From: JANRLT01 sp041736895
GTDB taxonomy: Bacteria; Planctomycetota; Planctomycetia; Pirellulales; JALHPA01
Assembly (NCBI GenBank): GCA_041736895.1
Contig: JBGSSS010000062.1
Span: forward strand, 1 to 64,000
Direction of reading: 5' to 3'
DNA: 64,000 bases
Notes under the pieces: model-generated
Told to the model about the DNA's origin: nothing
What the model saw: the letters and a program-made list of their open reading frames with translations, nothing else
The model's database searches: none
In this document: in pieces, positions 53,607 to 63,012 of the stretch
How the letters are laid out: each line of letters opens with the position of its first letter
Position numbering within the stretch: position 1 is the first letter of the stretch
Program-made: the position numbers and the translations under genes

Positions 53607-55061
53607 ATGAAAAACTGCTTGGGACTTCTGGGAACGTTGTTCGCTTTGTTGGGCAGGCTCAATGCCGCTGAGCACTTGGCCGCAAAGCCGAATATCATCT
53701 TCATCCTGGCGGATGATCTCGGCTGCATGGATGTCGGTTGCTTCAATCCAAAGACGTTTTACGAAACGCCGAACATCGATGCGCTGGCCAAACGCGGGAT
53801 GCGTTTCACTCAAGCTTACGCCGCATGCTGCGTCTGCTCGCCGACACGCGGCAGCATTATGACCGGGAAATATCCGCCGCGCTTCGGGATTACGGATTTC
53901 ATTCCGGGCGCGGCCTCGGGCAAGCTCAAGTCCGCCCCCAATGCGAATCATCTGCCGCTCGACGAAGTCACGCTCGCCGAAGCTCTCGGCGCGCATGGCT
54001 ATGAGACGTTTTTCTCCGGCAAGTGGCATCTCGGCGGCGGCGAGTTCTATCCAGGGGCACAGGGTTTCCCTAAAGACCTCGGCAACGGCGGAGGCACCAA
54101 GGGCAACGTCCAGTTCTGGTATCCCAAGTCCGGTTTGCCTCTGCCCGATCCCAAAGACGACCCGAAGACCACGGAACGGATCGTGAACGACGCGGTGAAA
54201 TTCATTGGCGAGCCGCGAGACCGGCCGTTCTTTGCCTACTTGCCGTTTCTGGCCGTGCATACTCCGCTCGGGGCCCGCGCGGAACTTGTCGAAAAGTACA
54301 AACAGAAAGCAACCAGCGCGCCGCCAGACGCGTGGGGCCAGGAACGCGATCGCCGTGTGCGGCTCGCCCAAAACAACGCAGTCTACGCCGCGATGCTCGA
54401 GCAGCTTGATACGGGTATCGGCCGCATCTGCAGCGCGCTCGAGAAAAACGGCCTCACCGAAAAGACGATCATCGTTTTTATGTCCGACAACGGCGGACTC
54501 TCTACCGTCAATAATCCTCCGACTTCGAATTCGCCGCTCCGCGCCGGCAAAGGTTGGCCCTACGAAGGCGGAGTGCGCGAGCCGCTGATCATTTGCGCGC
54601 CCGGCGTTGCCAAGCCCGGGAGTGTCTGCGACGTGCCGGTGATCAGCACCGATTTTTATCCGACGCTGCTCCAACTCGCCGGCTTGGAATTACAACCGCG
54701 GCAGCATCTCGATGGCGTGAGCTTCGTTCCGTTGCTGCGGGGCGAAAATGTCCCACGCGGTAAACCACTCTTTTGGCACTACCCGCATTACCACGGTTCG
54801 GGCAGCATGCCGAACGGCGCGATGCGCGACGGCGATTGGAAGCTGATCGAGTGGTTCGAGGATGGCGCGCTGGAACTCTATAACATCCGACAAGATCTCG
54901 GCGAAACGAAGAACCTGGCCGAGCAAGAACCCGCGAAAGTGAAAGAATTGCACGCGCAACTTCTCGCGTGGCGGAAAGATGTCGGAGCATTAATGCCCAC
55001 GCCGAATCCCGAACCCGCACGAAAAAAGGGGAAGCAGGCAGCGGCCCAAAAACAGCCCTGA
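53607..55061 (+). CDS. Secreted sulfatase (arylsulfatase type)
   Basis: A 484-residue sulfatase. A signal peptide (to about RLNAAE) precedes the metal site LADDLGC (D36, D37), the formylglycine motif CSPTR (77-81, cysteine 77 to be converted to formylglycine), and GKWHLG near 134. The C-terminal tail is basic and disordered. It hydrolyses sulfate esters in the periplasm, probably on algal or host polysaccharides, in line with the many planctomycete sulfatases. It follows a PQQ-like gene and precedes the ThuA gene. Confidence 0.9.
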   Translation: MKNCLGLLGTLFALLGRLNAAEHLAAKPNIIFILADDLGCMDVGCFNPKTFYETPNIDALAKRGMRFTQAYAACCVCSPTRGSIMTGKYPPRFGITDFIPGAASGKLKSAPNANHLPLDEVTLAEALGAHGYETFFSGKWHLGGGEFYPGAQGFPKDLGNGGGTKGNVQFWYPKSGLPLPDPKDDPKTTERIVNDAVKFIGEPRDRPFFAYLPFLAVHTPLGARAELVEKYKQKATSAPPDAWGQERDRRVRLAQNNAVYAAMLEQLDTGIGRICSALEKNGLTEKTIIVFMSDNGGLSTVNNPPTSNSPLRAGKGWPYEGGVREPLIICAPGVAKPGSVCDVPVISTDFYPTLLQLAGLELQPRQHLDGVSFVPLLRGENVPRGKPLFWHYPHYHGSGSMPNGAMRDGDWKLIEWFEDGALELYNIRQDLGETKNLAEQEPAKVKELHAQLLAWRKDVGALMPTPNPEPARKKGKQAAAQKQP

Positions 55062-55300
55062 TTGTTGGGCATTATATCCAAGGCGTCTGAACGTTCTTGC
55101 GGAACATCGTTGCACGCAACTGCCCTAGTGGTTGTTAAGAAACAGACCAGATCATTCCTAAAACTACCTTCCCCGTTCTGCCAAGGACTTGCGATTCTGA
55201 CGGCCAACAATCAAGATAGTTGTTCCCGCCAGTTGGGGTCCGTTTTCGCAGACGGCCATCACTAAAACCATTTTCCTCTCTGTTCTTTTGGTGCCTTTGT

Positions 55301-56215
55301 ATGCTGCGCCGTTTCACTGTTTTGTGTCTGCTGGCTGTCGCATGTCTCGCTCGTTTGACGCTGGCCGAAGAGAAACCGGCCGCAGCCAAAGCTGCCGATG
55401 AAAAAGCTGCCGTCAAACCGCTCAAGGTGCTGCTCATCACGGGCGGCTGCTGCCATGATTACGCGAAGCAAAAGGATATCCTCAAGGAAGGCCTCGAAGC
55501 CCGCGCCAATATCGAGGTGACTGTCCAGTACAATCCTACCAAGGGGACCGACACCAAGTTCGAAGTCTACGACAAGGACAACTGGGCCGACGGCTACGAC
55601 TGCATCATTCACAACGAGTGCAATGCGAATGTGAAGGACGAGGACTTCACGAAGCGCATTCTGAAACCGCACCGCGAAGGCTTGCCGGCCGTGGTCATCC
55701 ACTGCGCCATGCATTGCTACCGCGATGGAACCGATGAATGGTTCAAGTTCACCGGCGTCACCACCCGCGGCCATGGCCCGAAATATCCGTTCAAAATCGT
55801 GAACATGAACCGCGACAACCCGATCATGAGCGGCTTCGGTGCCGAATGGACCACGCCCAAGGGCGAGCTCTATCACATCGACAAAGTCTGGGATACGGCC
55901 AAGGTTCTCGCACACGGCGAACGGATCGATCCCAAGAAAGCAGACGCCGGCGTAATTAAGACCGACGCCTGTATTTGGACCAACCAATACGAAAAAGGCC
56001 GCGTCTTTGGCACGACCGTTGGACATTACAACGAAGAGATGAGTGACCCGAAATTTCTGAACTATGTCGCCCGCGGTGTGCTTTGGTCCTGCGACAAGTT
56101 GAACGACCAGTACCTGAAGCCAGAACCGAAGGTGGAAAAGAAAGCCGCCGCGCTGGAAGTTCCTGGCCCGCAGCCAACGTTGGCCCCCGTCGAAGTTTCT
56201 GTAAAAAAAAAGTAA
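55301..56215 (+). CDS. Secreted ThuA-domain protein (zero-frame product, likely frameshift donor)
   Basis: A 304-residue protein. A signal peptide (to about LTLAEE) is followed by a ThuA domain with LITGGCCHDYAKQKDILK, DCIIHNECNANV, VVIHCAMHCYRD and GTTVGHYNEEM. ThuA is a class I glutamine amidotransferase-like fold linked to trehalose and sugar use; its catalytic role is unclear. ATG 55301 opens at the signal peptide. The last codons GTA AAA AAA AAG TAA form a -1 slippery site; see 56206-56242. The ORF at 56212-59511 continues in the -1 frame. Confidence 0.85.
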   Translation: MLRRFTVLCLLAVACLARLTLAEEKPAAAKAADEKAAVKPLKVLLITGGCCHDYAKQKDILKEGLEARANIEVTVQYNPTKGTDTKFEVYDKDNWADGYDCIIHNECNANVKDEDFTKRILKPHREGLPAVVIHCAMHCYRDGTDEWFKFTGVTTRGHGPKYPFKIVNMNRDNPIMSGFGAEWTTPKGELYHIDKVWDTAKVLAHGERIDPKKADAGVIKTDACIWTNQYEKGRVFGTTVGHYNEEMSDPKFLNYVARGVLWSCDKLNDQYLKPEPKVEKKAAALEVPGPQPTLAPVEVSVKKK

Positions 56216-56242
56216 CTGAGCCTGCGGCTTCAAAGCCGCAGG
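56206..56242 (+). promoter_or_regulatory. Putative -1 programmed ribosomal frameshift signal
   Basis: The heptamer A AAA AAG (56206-56212) is read in the ThuA frame as AAA AAG and is followed at once by the stop TAA (56213-56215). After an 8-nt spacer, 56221-56229 pairs with 56234-56242 (a 10th pair is possible) around a TCAA loop. Slippage by -1 lets the ribosome read GTA ACT GAG from 56212, exactly the frame of the next ORF. Heptamer, spacer and hairpin fit the known dnaX-type signal. The nine-A run could also cause transcriptional slippage. Confidence 0.7.
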
Positions 56243-59200
56243 AATCGTTGCTGCTAGTCCAAAAGAAGGCCGACAAGAAAAAGGAAGACAACCAGAAAGA
56301 AGAAAAGCCCGCCCCAACCGAGGAGCAACTCCTCCGGGATATCAAAGTTCCCGAGGGTTTCACGACCAAGGTCTTTGCCGCTCCGCCCCAAGTGGGCTAT
56401 CCCGTGGGGCTCTGCGTCGCGCCGAATGGCGACGTCTACATAGCCAGCGATGAGAACGGCTCACTCGGCGCTGGCCCGAACCGCGGCAAGATTTTTCGCT
56501 GCATCGATACAGACCGTGATGGCCGCGCCGACAAGATCGACGTCTTTGCGGTGATCGACAGCCCCCGCGGATTGTTTCACGACGGCAAGCAGTTGTTCGT
56601 CCTTGCGCCGCCGAACCTGGTCTCGTTCACCGACACCGATGGCGATGGAAAGTCGGACAAGCAAGAAACACTCGTCGCCGGCATCGGGTTCGATCTGAAA
56701 TTTCGCGGCGCGGATCACACGACCAACCAATTACAAATGGGTGCGGACGGCTGGATCTATGTCGCCGTCGGCGATTACGGTTTTCGCAAAGCGACCGACA
56801 AATCGGGCAAGACGCTCGAATACCGCGGCGGCGGGATCGTCCGCGTGAAATCCGACGGTACGAATCTGGAAGTCGTCAGCCGCGGCCAACGCAACATCTA
56901 CGACGTTGCGATCAGTCCCCTTGGCGAGCTCTTCACGCGCGACAACACCAACGACGGCGGCGGCTGGAATGTACGGCTCTCGCATGTCCTGCCCGGCGCG
57001 CAGATGGGTTACCCGTCGCACTTCCTCAATTACCCGGCGGAGCATTGGCCGGCGCTGGTCGATTACGGTGGAGGCTCGCCCTGCGGTTCGCTGTTTATCG
57101 ACGAACCAGGTTTGCCGCCGGAAATCGGCCGGACTTTGCTGACGTGCGATTGGGGCCGCAGCGTGATCTATCGTCATCCTCTCAAAGCCGACGGCGCTTC
57201 GTTCACGCCCGAGGCGGCGGACTTCATCAAAATCTCGCGCCCGGTCGACATCGATTACGACGGTGCTGGAAAATTCTACGTCGCGAGTTGGCGTGACGGC
57301 GGGTTCAAGTACAGCCATCCGTTCGTCGGCTATGTCGCGACGATCGAATACACGGCCGGCAAGTTCCAGCCGATGCCGGATGTGGCGAAGCTCGATGTCA
57401 AGCAACTCCTCGCCGAGCTGCGCAGCGACAGCCATCGCCGCCGGCTCTTCGCCCAGCTTGAATTGCAACGCCGCTTGTTTGGCGAAGTGAAACCCGAAGT
57501 TGCCAACCTTGCCGGCGGCAAAGAAGCTCCGGGCATGATGATGGAAGGAATGAAGACGGAGACGATCACCAAGCTGATGGACCTGCTCTTTGATTCCAAA
57601 GCGTCGCTCGAATCACGCCTGGCAGTCGTGCCGTTGCTAAATGAGCACCTCAAAGACGCCAACGAAACAGAGTGCCAAGAATTGAACGCTCGCTTTGAGA
57701 CCGAAATCTTGGCGAAGAATGATCCCGGCGCGCTGGTAATCCCAGGACTGCTTGCTCAATCGCCGCTTTGTTCGTCCGGTCACACGCCGATTATCTACAA
57801 AGCCTTGCTCACGCACGATGACCCGCGAGTTCGACTGCAAGCCGTGGCAATCGCCGGCAAAATTCCGCAATCGCCGCTGTTGCTGCGGATGTTGCTCTCG
57901 CGCTTGACAGACGAAGACCGGGCGGTTGCGCACATCGCCGAGCGGTCGTTGCTGGGCTTGGCTGGCTATCCCAAAGCCCAGAGCGGCAACGAGCATCCGC
58001 AGAATCTCGAGAAGCAAAATCCCGAACTGCCTAGCAGAGTCGCCGACACGATTTCGCTCGGCCTGACCGATGAGAATCCGAAGCTCAGCGCGGCGGCGAG
58101 AATCTTGGCCCAGGTGAATCGCCCGGCCGTGGTCACGGACCTAATCCAGACACTCGGCAAGAAATCGCTCGCGGCCGAGCAACGCCAAGCGATCCTGACC
58201 GCGCTCTGTCGGCAGTACTTTGTCGATCAAGCGTGGGATGGCAAGTGGTGGGGAACGCGGCCCGACACGACCGGCCCGTATTACACGCCGGTCAAGTGGA
58301 GCGAAAGCGACCGCATCGCCGAGACCCTCAAAAGGCAACTGACCACGCTGCCGGACACGGATCGCAAACACCTGCTATCGCAGGCGCTGAAGCACAAAAT
58401 CGATCTGCCCGAGGTGCTCGCCGCGGCGCAGGAAGCAGCCGTGAGCGATGCCGATTTCCGCAAGACGATGGTTCCGGTCCTGGCCACGCGCAAGGAACTC
58501 GCGCCGCTCGATATCAAGGTGCTGGAACTGGCAGCCCGCGATGCGCAGCTCGAGGCGAAAATTCGCGCCTCGGCGATTAATAGCCTCTGCCGCGGTAAGT
58601 TCGATTCCCCGGCCTTCACCGCTGGATTTGCCGCTCTGGTTGAAGCGCTCGAGAATCCGAAGCCGGCGAAGGAATTGACCGATGCCCGCGATCAAATCCA
58701 ACGCGATTCGAAGAACAGCAAGCAGTTCCGCCAAATTCTCGACCGCCTGAATACCGATAATCGCGTGGAACGAGAATTGTTGTTTGCCATGTTATTGACC
58801 TCGGCCGCGGACCCCAAATTCGCGGAGAAGGACAAGTACGAAATCGAATCCCATTTGAACAAATCCTGGGATGAACCCGCACAAAGCGTCGATCTACTCA
58901 AGGCGATTGCCCGCACCAAATCGGAGTCGTTCAACGACGCCGTTCGGAAGCAGACAACCGCCGCCGACAAAGACGTGCAAGCCGCGGCGCAACAAGCGTT
59001 CAAGGCATTGCAACTCGACAAGAAACCCGACGCTGGGCCGAAGATCGCCAATCTCTCGTTCGAAGAAGTCCTAGCCGAAGCCAAAAAACTTCCCGGCGAT
59101 CTGGCCCGCGGTGAGCAACTTTTCACCAAGCAACAATGCGTGAATTGCCACACGGTCAACAAGGGCGATACGCCCAAGGGGCCGTACCTTGGCGGAATCT

Positions 59201-59511
59201 CCGCGCGCTACAACCGCACGGAACTGACCGAGTCGATCCTCAAACCGAGCGCCAAAATCGCACAGGGTTTCGAAACGCAATGGTTCGAGACCGACGAAGG
59301 TTTGACCTTCGAAGGCTTCGTCACCCGCGAGTCCGGCACCGAAGTCGAAATCCGCAACACGAAGGGCGAGCAGCAAATCGTCAGCAAGGAGCACATCGAA
59401 GAACGCGGCAAGCGCGAGCAATCGATCATGCCCAACGGTTTGCTCGATACACTGACGCCGGCGGACTTGGCCGCGCTGCTCAAGTATCTGGAATCGCTGC
59501 CAGCGCAGTAA
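56212..59511 (+). CDS. PVC-type beta-propeller / HEAT / cytochrome c protein, probably made as a -1 frameshift extension of ThuA
   Basis: 1,099 codons with the same plan as the protein at 806-4351: a K/E-rich linker, a propeller (VPEGFTTKVFAAPPQVGYPV, DTDRDGRADK loops), a long HEAT-like helical region, and a C-terminal cytochrome c module with CVNCH (about residue 976 here, 1280 in the fusion) of TIGR02603 type. No ATG occurs between the ThuA stop and the propeller; the only nearby option is a TTG at 56248 with a poor Shine-Dalgarno and no signal peptide. A c-type cytochrome must be exported, which only a ThuA fusion would ensure. Confidence 0.82.
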   Translation, partial: VTEPAASKPQESLLLVQKKADKKKEDNQKEEKPAPTEEQLLRDIKVPEGFTTKVFAAPPQVGYPVGLCVAPNGDVYIASDENGSLGAGPNRGKIFRCIDTDRDGRADKIDVFAVIDSPRGLFHDGKQLFVLAPPNLVSFTDTDGDGKSDKQETLVAGIGFDLKFRGADHTTNQLQMGADGWIYVAVGDYGFRKATDKSGKTLEYRGGGIVRVKSDGTNLEVVSRGQRNIYDVAISPLGELFTRDNTNDGGGWNVRLSHVLPGAQMGYPSHFLNYPAEHWPALVDYGGGSPCGSLFIDEPGLPPEIGRTLLTCDWGRSVIYRHPLKADGASFTPEAADFIKISRPVDIDYDGAGKFYVASWRDGGFKYSHPFVGYVATIEYTAGKFQPMPDVAKLDVKQLLAELRSDSHRRRLFAQLELQRRLFGEVKPEVANLAGGKEAPGMMMEGMKTETITKLMDLLFDSKASLESRLAVVPLLNEHLKDANETECQELNARFETEILAKNDPGALVIPGLLAQSPLCSSGHTPIIYKALLTHDDPRVRLQAVAIAGKIPQSPLLLRMLLSRLTDEDRAVAHIAERSLLGLAGYPKAQSGNEHPQNLEKQNPELPSRVADTISLGLTDENPKLSAAARILAQVNRPAVVTDLIQTLGKKSLAAEQRQAILTALCRQYFVDQAWDGKWWGTRPDTTGPYYTPVKWSESDRIAETLKRQLTTLPDTDRKHLLSQALKHKIDLPEVLAAAQEAAVSDADFRKTMVPVLATRKELAPLDIKVLELAARDAQLEAKIRASAINSLCRGKFDSPAFTAGFAALVEALENPKPAKELTDARDQIQRDSKNSKQFRQILDRLNTDNRVERELLFAMLLTSAADPKFAEKDKYEIESHLNKSWDEPAQSVDLLKAIARTKSESFNDAVRKQTTAADKDVQAAAQQAFKALQLDKKPDAGPKIANLSFEEVLAEAKKLPGDLARGEQLFTKQQCVNCHTVNKGDTPKGPYLGGISARYNRTELTESILKPSAKIAQGFETQWFETDEGLTFEGFVTRESGTEVEIRNTKGEQQIVSKEHIEERGKREQSIMPNGLLDTLTPADLAALLKYLESLPAQ

Positions 59512-59620
59512 AACACAGCTTGCAAATCGAATGTTGTCAGGTCTCGCTTGACAACCGGCTTAGCCGGAGCGTCCATGCCCGCCCTGTGTTTACTGCTCGC
59601 TACGCTCGTCATCGGCGGCT

Positions 59621-59932
59621 TTATCGATCGCGCGGCAGCTTCGGAAAAGAGTTCCGCGGATCGCGCCAGATGCTGCGCTCCTCCTCCGGCTCGTGAAAAA
59701 ACTTCATCACGAGCCAGAGCGTTCCCAATTGCACGAGAAACAGCACACCCAGCACACTTCCCGTCACCATCAGTCCGAGCGTCACATCGCCCATCCCCAT
59801 GGTTGTCAGAAAACTGACAAACAACCCGATTACCGTATTAAAGAGCAGCAGCCCACGCAGACTGATCTGCGGCAATGGCGGCGGTTGGTCGTCGGGTTCG
59901 GAGTCCATTGGAATTGTGGCTTCTGCAGTCAT
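59621..59932 (-). CDS. Small membrane protein, unknown
   Basis: A 103-residue protein with two to three helices (LLLFNTVIGLFVSFL, LGLMVTGSVLGVLFLVQLG, quoted in part) and acidic ends. No family recognised. It is convergent with the ThuA/PVC gene and has a type-A palindrome directly upstream. Confidence 0.6.
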   Translation of the reverse strand: MTAEATIPMDSEPDDQPPPLPQISLRGLLLFNTVIGLFVSFLTTMGMGDVTLGLMVTGSVLGVLFLVQLGTLWLVMKFFHEPEEERSIWRDPRNSFPKLPRDR

Positions 59933-59998
59933 GTACGACGGACTTCTACTCCGTCGAATAACCGAATTCTGTTCCGACGGACTAGAAGTCCGTCGAAC
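59933..59998. repeat. Type-A inverted repeat, copy 3
   Basis: Arms 59933-59956 and 59975-59998 are 22 of 24 complementary, sharing GTACGACGGACTTCTA with copies 1 and 2. The 18-nt loop differs. Confidence 0.8.
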
Positions 59999-60142
59999 GG
60001 CGACTTAATAGATACAATTGAATTCTAGCATGTTTCTTGTCGGCTGAAGCTCACGCTACCCTTGACACTTGCGGATTGCTCCAGCGTTTGCCAAGATTCT
60101 ACCAGCGACCGCACCTTCTCCGCATCTCTGTGAGCTTTCTCC

Positions 60143-61930
60143 ATGTCCGAATTTCCGCACTGGAACCTTGCGCCGATTTTTCCCGGGCTTGATAGCGAAG
60201 AATATCGCGCAGGCCGCATCGATTATGAAGAGCGCCTGGCCGCGCTCGAGTTGCTCTTTGATGAAAATCAAATCCGCCGCCGCAACATCGCCAGCCACGA
60301 AACGCCGGCGGTGCTCGGCGAATTGCTGGAACGGATTTTAACAGCAAGCAACGAGTTGTTCGTGCGCGGCGAGACGCTCGGCGCGTTCCTCCATGCGCTC
60401 ATCACGACCGACAGCTATAACGCCGCGGCGGCCAAGGAAAACTCGGCGCTGGAAATGCTCGGCACACGCCGGCAACAGCTTGAAGTCCGGCTCAAGGGCT
60501 GGCTCGGCGCGCTCGCCAAGCAACTCCCGGAACTCATCAAAGGCAGTTCGCTCCTGGCTGAGCATCACTTCTTCCTCACGTTCACCGCCGAGCAGAGCCG
60601 GTACCTGATGAGCGAACCGCTCGAAGCACTCGCCGCCGAGTTGGCACTCGATGCGGGCACCGCTTGGGGCCGCTTGCAAGGCACCGTCACGAGCCAGCTC
60701 ACGGTGAACTTCGACGGTAAAGAAATGCCGATCACGATGGTTCGAAACCTGAGCTTCGATCCCGATCCGGCAGTGCGCGAGCGTGCCTATCACGTCGAGA
60801 TCGCCGGCTGGAAATCGATCAGCCCCACGGTCGCGGCCTGCTTGAACGGCGTCAAGGGAACGGCACTGACGCTCAACAAGCAGCGCGGGCGAGCCAGCGT
60901 GTTGGATTTATCACTCGAACAAAACCGCATCGACCGCGCGACGCTCGACGCACTGCTGGGGTCGATTCATGAATTCTTGCCCGAGTTTCGCCGTTACTTT
61001 ACCTCGAAGGCGAAGAAGCTTGGCCACAAGGCGCTGATGTGGTGGGATCTGTTCGCTCCGATCGGCCACGCCGAACAGCGTTTCACGTGGGACGAGGCAC
61101 GCCGCTTCATCGTCGAAAAGTTCAGCAACTTCTCGCCGGAGCTCGGCGCCTTCGCCGAACGCAACTTCGCCCAAAGTTGGATCGACGCAGAACCACGCGC
61201 CGGTAAACGGGGCGGGGCGTATTGCATGAGCGTGCCAGGCCGCGAAGAGAGCCGCATTCTGATGAACTTCGATGGCAGCTTCGAGCAACTGATGACGCTC
61301 GCGCACGAGTTGGGCCATGCCTGGCACAACGAGTGTCAGACAGGCTTGCCGATGCTGCGCCGTGGTTCGCCGGCAACGCTGGCCGAAACGGCAAGCATCT
61401 TCTGCGAGACGCTCGTCGCCGAGTCATCGCTCGCCACGGCCTCGCCGGCCGAGCAATTGATGATCCTCGAAGCGCAGTTGGCGAACGCAGCACAAGTTTG
61501 CGTCGATATCAGTTCGCGGTACCTGTTCGAAACGGCCGTCATGGAACGCCGGCCACAGGGCGAATTGAGCGCCGAGGAGTTCTCCGAAATTCTCCATGCC
61601 GCGCAGCGCGAAACGTATGGCGAGGCCGTCGCCGCGGGGACCTATCACCCGTATATGTGGCTGTGGAAAGGCCACTACTACAGCCACGACGATAACTTCT
61701 ACAACTTCCCGTACGCCTTCGGGCATTTGTTCAGCCTGGGTCTCTACGCGATCTTTCAAAAAGAGGGTACGTCGTTCGTGCCGCGCTACAACGCGCTGCT
61801 CCGCGACACGGCGCAGGACATGGCCGCACCGCTCGCCGAACGCTTTGGTCTTAACATTCGCGAACGCGAATTCTGGCGCGGAAGTCTCCGCGTGGTCGCA
61901 CGGATGGTCGATCGGTACGAGACGCTGTAG
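60143..61930 (+). CDS. pepF: Oligoendopeptidase F (M3 metallopeptidase)
   Basis: A 595-residue M3 peptidase of normal length. The zinc site HELGH lies at 388-392 (LAHELGHAWHNE), with the third ligand in SIFCETL downstream and VPGREESRILMNFDGS just before. It cuts oligopeptides in the cytoplasm; no signal peptide is present. The gene stands alone, divergent from the small membrane protein, with a type-C palindrome after it. Confidence 0.92.
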   Translation: MSEFPHWNLAPIFPGLDSEEYRAGRIDYEERLAALELLFDENQIRRRNIASHETPAVLGELLERILTASNELFVRGETLGAFLHALITTDSYNAAAAKENSALEMLGTRRQQLEVRLKGWLGALAKQLPELIKGSSLLAEHHFFLTFTAEQSRYLMSEPLEALAAELALDAGTAWGRLQGTVTSQLTVNFDGKEMPITMVRNLSFDPDPAVRERAYHVEIAGWKSISPTVAACLNGVKGTALTLNKQRGRASVLDLSLEQNRIDRATLDALLGSIHEFLPEFRRYFTSKAKKLGHKALMWWDLFAPIGHAEQRFTWDEARRFIVEKFSNFSPELGAFAERNFAQSWIDAEPRAGKRGGAYCMSVPGREESRILMNFDGSFEQLMTLAHELGHAWHNECQTGLPMLRRGSPATLAETASIFCETLVAESSLATASPAEQLMILEAQLANAAQVCVDISSRYLFETAVMERRPQGELSAEEFSEILHAAQRETYGEAVAAGTYHPYMWLWKGHYYSHDDNFYNFPYAFGHLFSLGLYAIFQKEGTSFVPRYNALLRDTAQDMAAPLAERFGLNIREREFWRGSLRVVARMVDRYETL

Positions 61931-61997
61931 TGTGGGCTTCAGCCCACACGTCATTTCGCTGAATCTTTTTTTACGCGTGGGCTGAAGCCCACGCTAC
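61927..61997. repeat. Type-C inverted repeat
   Basis: Arms 61927-61951 and 61973-61997 share GTGGGCTTCAGCCCAC and its complement with few mismatches around a 21-nt loop. A half-size relative occurs at 49664-49683. Confidence 0.75.
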
Positions 61998-62000
61998 TTT

Positions 62001-62948
62001 ATGCTCGCGATCTCCTGTAAAAACCTCGTCAAAACCTACGACAGCAAGCCGCCGGTCGATGCCGTGCGCGGGTTGGATCTGGCAGTCGAGCGCGGCGAAT
62101 GTTTTGGGCTGCTCGGACCAAACGGCGCGGGCAAGACGACCACGATCGAGATTCTTGAAGGCTTGCTTGCCGCGACCAGCGGCGAAGTCGAGGTCATGGG
62201 TCTGCGCTGGGGCCGCGACGACGATGCGATACGGGAGCAAGTCGGCATCTCGCTGCAAGAGACAAAGCTCTCGGAAAAGCTCACTGTCCGCGAAACGGTG
62301 CAACTGTTTCGCAGCTTTTATCAGAAACCGCTGGCCGCGGACGAAGCAATTGCCAAGGTTTCGTTGCAAGAGAAAGCCGACTCGCGCGTCGGCAAGCTCA
62401 GCGGCGGACAGAAACAGCGCCTCGCCGTGGCATGCGCGATTGTTGGCGATCCCCAGTTGCTCTTCCTCGACGAACCGACGACGGGTCTCGATCCGGCATC
62501 GCGGCGCGAACTGTGGGAGATTATTCGCTCGTTCAAAGCCGCCGGCCGTACGATTTTGCTCACAACGCATTACATGGATGAAGCCGAGCGGCTGTGCGAT
62601 CGCATCGCCATCGTCGATCATGGCCGTGTGATTGCGCTCGGCACGCCGCGGGAGTTAATCGCGAGCCTGGGCGGGGAGCATATTCTCGAGTTTACCCTCG
62701 AGACCGACAGCGCGGCGATACTCAATGGCGAACTCACCGCGTCGTTGCAGCAATTGCCCTCGGTAACGAGCGCCGAAGTTCACGATGGCCAAGCGCGATT
62801 GTCGGTCCGCGAGTTTCACGTCGCCCTCCCAGCGGTGGTGAATCTGCTGGCGGAGCGCGGCTACAAACTAGTGAATCTGGGGACGCATCATGCCTCGCTC
62901 GAAGATGTTTTTGTGAAGTTGGCGGGTCGGAAGTTGAGCGAGGAATGA
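62001..62948 (+). CDS. ABC transporter ATP-binding protein (DrrA/CcmA type)
   Basis: A 315-residue ATPase. Walker A GPNGAGKTT (39-47), signature LSGGQ (133-137), Walker B LLFLDEP (153-159) and the D-loop/His switch follow. The C-terminal ~80 residues after the ABC domain form the extra domain seen in DrrA-type drug or lipid exporters. It pairs with the permease gene 64 nt downstream. The ATG at 62001 is inside the type-C palindrome's flank. Confidence 0.92.
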   Translation: MLAISCKNLVKTYDSKPPVDAVRGLDLAVERGECFGLLGPNGAGKTTTIEILEGLLAATSGEVEVMGLRWGRDDDAIREQVGISLQETKLSEKLTVRETVQLFRSFYQKPLAADEAIAKVSLQEKADSRVGKLSGGQKQRLAVACAIVGDPQLLFLDEPTTGLDPASRRELWEIIRSFKAAGRTILLTTHYMDEAERLCDRIAIVDHGRVIALGTPRELIASLGGEHILEFTLETDSAAILNGELTASLQQLPSVTSAEVHDGQARLSVREFHVALPAVVNLLAERGYKLVNLGTHHASLEDVFVKLAGRKLSEE

Positions 62949-63012
62949 ATCGGCTATGACGCAAGCGGGTGGGTAGTTCGACGGTACAAAGCACGACTTT
63001 TCTTAAAAATCA

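Noticed and set aside
56083..56211. Independent start of the second PVC gene at ATG 56083 inside ThuA
   Set aside because: Residues from that start to 56211 are the out-of-frame mirror of ThuA coding DNA, have no signal peptide and would not allow export of the heme domain.
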